IMG/VR virus record: IMGVR_UViG_3300042450_002433
Span: 62,001-126,000 of that record
From: a virus
Reading direction: 5' to 3' (one strand)
DNA: 64,000 bases
Within the stretch, counting starts at the first letter, position 1; every line of letters begins with the position of its first letter. The position numbers were made by a program, and so were the translations under genes. Under the pieces are notes generated by a model. That model did no database searches. It was not told the DNA's origin and saw nothing but the letters and a program-made list of their open reading frames with translations. Below are positions 61,066 to 64,000 of the stretch, in pieces.

Positions 61066-62019
61066 ATGGGATACTTCAATTTTTTATCTAATGTCGGATA
61101 TCGAGATAGTAATGGCAATACAGTCATTGCTCGAAATATATTAACCCGAGGAAAGATTATAGATAGCATCAAAGAATCACAGTCGGGGTATCTTAAGTAT
61201 ACAATCAAGGATGAGGAAAGACCTGAGACTTTAGCAGATCGCATATATGGACGATCTGATTATCATTGGATCATTCTTCTGTTCAATGAAATATTGGATC
61301 CGTTCTTTAGTTGGCCCCTAAGCATTAATGAAATGGAACACCAAATGCAATCGGTATATGCAGGAAAAGCAATTTTCATATATCCTCCAATGCTTTTTGA
61401 TGTTGATAAGAGGATTGTGTTGGATCGTAGAGTTGTTCATTTTGAGGTTGGTGATGTCATACAACAAAAGGCACTAGATGGAACAGTCTTGGCAACAGCA
61501 ACCATTAAACTGTGGGATCCCAATTTATACAAAATTGTAGTAGATAACATCACAGGAAGTTTTTCTCTTCAGGGAGAAGCGGCAAGAAATTCTAGTGTTA
61601 TTGGTGATCCGACTAGATTGGTTCGTGACATCTACACCACAACTAGCGAAGGAAAGCAAATATCGGCTCCTATGGTGAGAATTACTGATGACAATCAATA
61701 TGCACTTCATCACTTTGAAAAGAGTGATGGCGAAGTAATGTCTCCGCTCTATCGTCCTACATCATTAGCGAATGATGGAAGCAGACAGAAGAGTTTTTCC
61801 TCGCTTATTGATCGATATGTTTTGGGAAGAGTTGAGGTCATTGATATGGGGGTGGACGAAAATGACGATTCCTTGGGATATGCAAATAGCATCACCAATA
61901 TATCACATGAAGAAACAGTCAATGAGAAAAAGCGAAATATCAAGATTATGCGTCCCGAATATATCGATCCACTCCTCAGAGATTTTAGAAAATTATTTCA
62001 GACATCCGTTTCTCGGTAA
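61066..62019 (+). CDS. 53: baseplate wedge protein, gp53-like
   Basis: T4 gp53 binds wedges together in the baseplate. The diagnostic N-terminal block 'YLKYTIKDEERPETLADRIY' then 'GRSDYHWIILLFNEILDPFF' and SWPLSINEMEHQ corresponds to the gp53 pattern RPExLAxxIYGxxxxYWxxLxxNxxxDPxxxW. At 317 residues it is longer than T4 gp53 (196), with an added C-terminal region (about residues 170-317) that includes a LysM-like or beta-rich extension of unclear nature. The ribosome-binding site AAGGTA lies 8 bases upstream. It is in an operon with gp48 and the hub genes. Confidence 0.8.
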   Translation: MGYFNFLSNVGYRDSNGNTVIARNILTRGKIIDSIKESQSGYLKYTIKDEERPETLADRIYGRSDYHWIILLFNEILDPFFSWPLSINEMEHQMQSVYAGKAIFIYPPMLFDVDKRIVLDRRVVHFEVGDVIQQKALDGTVLATATIKLWDPNLYKIVVDNITGSFSLQGEAARNSSVIGDPTRLVRDIYTTTSEGKQISAPMVRITDDNQYALHHFEKSDGEVMSPLYRPTSLANDGSRQKSFSSLIDRYVLGRVEVIDMGVDENDDSLGYANSITNISHEETVNEKKRNIKIMRPEYIDPLLRDFRKLFQTSVSR

Positions 62020-62027
62020 GGCAATAA

Positions 62028-63500
62028 ATGACACAAAGCGGCAGTGATACGATGAATAAACCAGGAGATGTCTCGATAGACGAGATTACTCTTAAGTCTT
62101 ATACTGGATTTACTATGAGTCTCAAGGGTGTATTTGAGAATTTTGTTATCTATGAAGACATCTTTTCCAATTGCATGTCTGGAAGTATTACGCTTATTGA
62201 TTCGATGAATATGGCGAAGAACTTTCCTATCATAGGAGCAGAAACACTTACGATCACCTATCGAACCCCGATGAGTGGGAGCGATCCTGTTAGATTGGTG
62301 TTTCGAACTTACAAGATTTCAGTACTGACCGAGACAGCACAAGAGTCGGCACAAATGATTCGAATTGAATTTGTCTCGCATCAGGCAATTAAGAGCATGC
62401 AGAGCAAAATTTCAAAATCGTATGTGAATATGCCTGTTTCAAAAATGGTAAGCAGCATATTTGATGAGTATCTTGCAATAGACAACGGAGAAAACAATGG
62501 ATTGCTTTCGGCTGCGGGCAGTGGCGCGGCGGCAGGAGCACTTATTGGGACACCAGTTCCGTTAATTGGTGCAGTTGTTGGTGCCGTGATTGGGGGTGCA
62601 GTCGGTCTTCTTGGGGAAGCATTGGACGATGACAAGATTCATTTGTCATCAGTTGTGGAAACTTATGATACTCGCTCATATGTTATTCCTTATTGGACAC
62701 CACTGTATGCCATCAATTGGTTGGCACATCGAGCAAGAGCAAAAAATAACACTTCGATGTGTGATTATGTGTTGTTTCAGAATTCACGAGGACATCATTT
62801 TGTTCCGATTTCCGCTTTGAAAAAAGCAGCACCTATATTCACATACACAAATTATCCCGATGGATTTCGAAGCGATGATGGGATAAGAATGATAGAGTCT
62901 GAACTTAGAAATATACAGTCATATGTTATTGAGGATATGACAGACAAAATCAAACAACAAAGTTTGGGGATGCTTGCATCAGCAATATTGACTCATGATA
63001 TGACTACAAAAACATGGGCTTCAACGCAATTTAAATATGACAAGTCCTTTATGAATGATGGATCTCATTTAGAGAAAAATCCTTTAGTCCCAAGAGGAAA
63101 GATTGATTATACCGATGCAGTAGAGTCTCATATTCGATTTTATCCCAACTCAACATATTCAATGTCGGGATTGGCACAAGTATCGGATCCTGATGAAACT
63201 ATCTTAATTCGACAGTCATTACTCAACCAAATTAATTCTATTAATCTTATACTGAATTGCTATGGGGATACCAATGTTGTGGTAGGGCAAGTAATAGATT
63301 TCAGAACAATCACAAAAGAATCAACTAAAAATAAAGACAACTTTGAAGACGATTATCTCAAAGGAAGATACTTGGTTACTGCCATTAAGCATGTTGTTAC
63401 GGATAGAGAACATCTGATGACAATGACCGTATCAAGAGATTCGTTTGCAGAACCAGTTGCAGATTACAAAAAAGCAGAACTTGCATTGGAGACATCATGA
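62028..63500 (+). CDS. 27: baseplate hub protein, gp27-like, 490 aa
   Basis: gp27 forms the trimeric hub below the tail tube and binds gp5. The N-terminal half ('VFENFVIYEDIFSNCMSGSI', then 'TLIDSMNMAKNFPIIGAETL', then 'SYVNMPVSKMVSSIFDEYL') fits the tube-like hub domains of T4-type gp27. A hydrophobic Gly/Ala segment (SGAAAGALIGTPVPLIGAVV, residues about 165-197) interrupts the fold, absent from T4 gp27 as I know it. The C-terminal half has 'YFNSTYSMSGL'-type and 'TAIKHVVTDREHLMTMTVSR' phrases typical of hub proteins. TAAGG precedes the start. The stop overlaps gp5 (ATGA). Confidence 0.65.
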   Translation: MTQSGSDTMNKPGDVSIDEITLKSYTGFTMSLKGVFENFVIYEDIFSNCMSGSITLIDSMNMAKNFPIIGAETLTITYRTPMSGSDPVRLVFRTYKISVLTETAQESAQMIRIEFVSHQAIKSMQSKISKSYVNMPVSKMVSSIFDEYLAIDNGENNGLLSAAGSGAAAGALIGTPVPLIGAVVGAVIGGAVGLLGEALDDDKIHLSSVVETYDTRSYVIPYWTPLYAINWLAHRARAKNNTSMCDYVLFQNSRGHHFVPISALKKAAPIFTYTNYPDGFRSDDGIRMIESELRNIQSYVIEDMTDKIKQQSLGMLASAILTHDMTTKTWASTQFKYDKSFMNDGSHLEKNPLVPRGKIDYTDAVESHIRFYPNSTYSMSGLAQVSDPDETILIRQSLLNQINSINLILNCYGDTNVVVGQVIDFRTITKESTKNKDNFEDDYLKGRYLVTAIKHVVTDREHLMTMTVSRDSFAEPVADYKKAELALETS

Positions 63501-64000
63501 ATCAGGAACCGATAAAAGCAGAATACATGGGGAAGAATGGCTTTATTTGGTGGCAAGGAGTTGTCGAAGACATTTACGATCCGTTAAAGTTAGGTCGCGT
63601 TCGTGTTCGCATTCTTGGATGGCACTCAAACGACAAGACACAAATACCAACACAAGATCTTCCATGGGCGCATGTGCTTATGCCTGTAAATAGCACATCG
63701 GTATCGGGCAAAGGATGGTCTCCTACAGGGCTTGTTCAGGGAGCATGGGTTATTGGATTCTTTCGAGATGGTACAAATTCACAAGAGCCTGTGGTTATGG
63801 GATCAATTGGCGGCATTAACACTGTAAATATTCCTATTCCTTGGGAACTTTCAGAGATACCAAATATTCCGTTTGCAGATCCTGAAAGTGTTAAAAAAAT
63901 GTTTGCTGCTGAAGTTGAAAGTAAAAAGACTGAAATTCTTGCATCATTAGATGCTGCAAAAAATGATGTTGGAATTAAACCATACCAACTTCCTAAGAAT
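63497..64000 (+). CDS. 5: baseplate spike/hub protein, gp5-like (partial)
   Basis: The window ends 168 codons into this gene. The start overlaps the gp27-like stop (ATGA). Residues 10-105 form the OB-fold of gp5/VgrG-type spikes: 'FIWWQGVVEDIYDPLKLGRV' (RVRILGWHS next), 'DLPWAHVLMPVNSTSVSGKG', 'GLVQGAWVIGFFRDGTNSQE' and PVVMGSIGG. In T4 gp5 a lysozyme domain and a beta-helix follow; here residues 110-168 look like a helical linker, so whether a lysozyme domain is present cannot be seen. It acts as the cell-puncturing tip. Confidence 0.8.
   Translation, partial: MNQEPIKAEYMGKNGFIWWQGVVEDIYDPLKLGRVRVRILGWHSNDKTQIPTQDLPWAHVLMPVNSTSVSGKGWSPTGLVQGAWVIGFFRDGTNSQEPVVMGSIGGINTVNIPIPWELSEIPNIPFADPESVKKMFAAEVESKKTEILASLDAAKNDVGIKPYQLPKN

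Overview
The window is 64 kb of a contractile-tailed, T4-superfamily bacteriophage (myovirus). The evidence is a nearly complete T4-type late-gene and replication toolkit: primase gp61, recombination nuclease gp46/gp47, late sigma factor gp55, co-activator gp33, UvsW, UvsY, ssDNA-binding gp32, and tail or baseplate proteins gp29, gp26, gp54, gp48, gp53, gp27 and gp5, plus head-completion gp4. ThyX, a monomeric B12-type ribonucleotide reductase, collagen-like fibres and many small genes like those of T4-like cyanophages suggest an aquatic or environmental 'exo-T4' lineage. The host cannot be read from the sequence. No tRNA, integrase, transposon, CRISPR array or reverse transcriptase was seen, and no gene-free stretch exceeds 300 bases.

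Layout. 1-2.6 kb: structural or conserved phage genes. 2.6-4.7 kb: primase, a small acidic protein and ThyX. 4.7-33.4 kb: a very large plus-strand adhesin region of about 19 genes. It holds collagen-like fibres, LamG-like proteins, fibres with a shared N-terminal anchor module, a 1915-residue fibre with trimeric-autotransporter-like repeats, a glycine-rich tip protein and an unexpected SAM-methyltransferase-like protein. 33.4-37.4 kb: class II ribonucleotide reductase, a membrane protein, a zinc metallopeptidase and unknowns. 37.4-45.4 kb: a possible TIM-barrel protein, an intact trypsin-like serine protease, gp46, an Sm-like protein and a large protein with the same protease fold but no catalytic triad. 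45.4-54.1 kb: gp47, gp55, a second Sm-like protein, UvsW, UvsY, a RuvC/RNase H-like nuclease, a DUF6433-like protein, an MGME1-like exonuclease, gp33 and gp32. 54.1-64 kb: gp29, the gp26-type chaperone with a probable -1 frameshift extension, gp54, an unknown and gp4 on the minus strand, then gp48, gp53, gp27 and gp5 on the plus strand.

Regulation. Two promoter classes can be read directly. Host-sigma70-like promoters (TTGACA / TATAAT, 16-17 base spacers) precede the primase, nrdJ, gp46, gp33/gp32-region and gp55/UvsY genes. A T4-late-like element, mostly CTAAATA or TATAAATA, precedes structural genes and some recombination genes. The phage encodes gp55 and gp33, the factors expected to use it. 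Several late elements overlap the stop codon of the preceding gene, and four lie exactly 6 bases before an ATG, implying almost leaderless mRNAs.

Best leads for new biology: (1) a -1 slippery heptamer at the end of gp26 that opens into a 53-residue ORF just before the tape measure; (2) an active/inactive serine-protease-fold pair; (3) leaderless late initiation and a duplicated hairpin leader flush with the start codon; (4) a methyltransferase inside the adhesin cassette; (5) an iteron-like repeat cluster between gp55 and an Sm-like gene.
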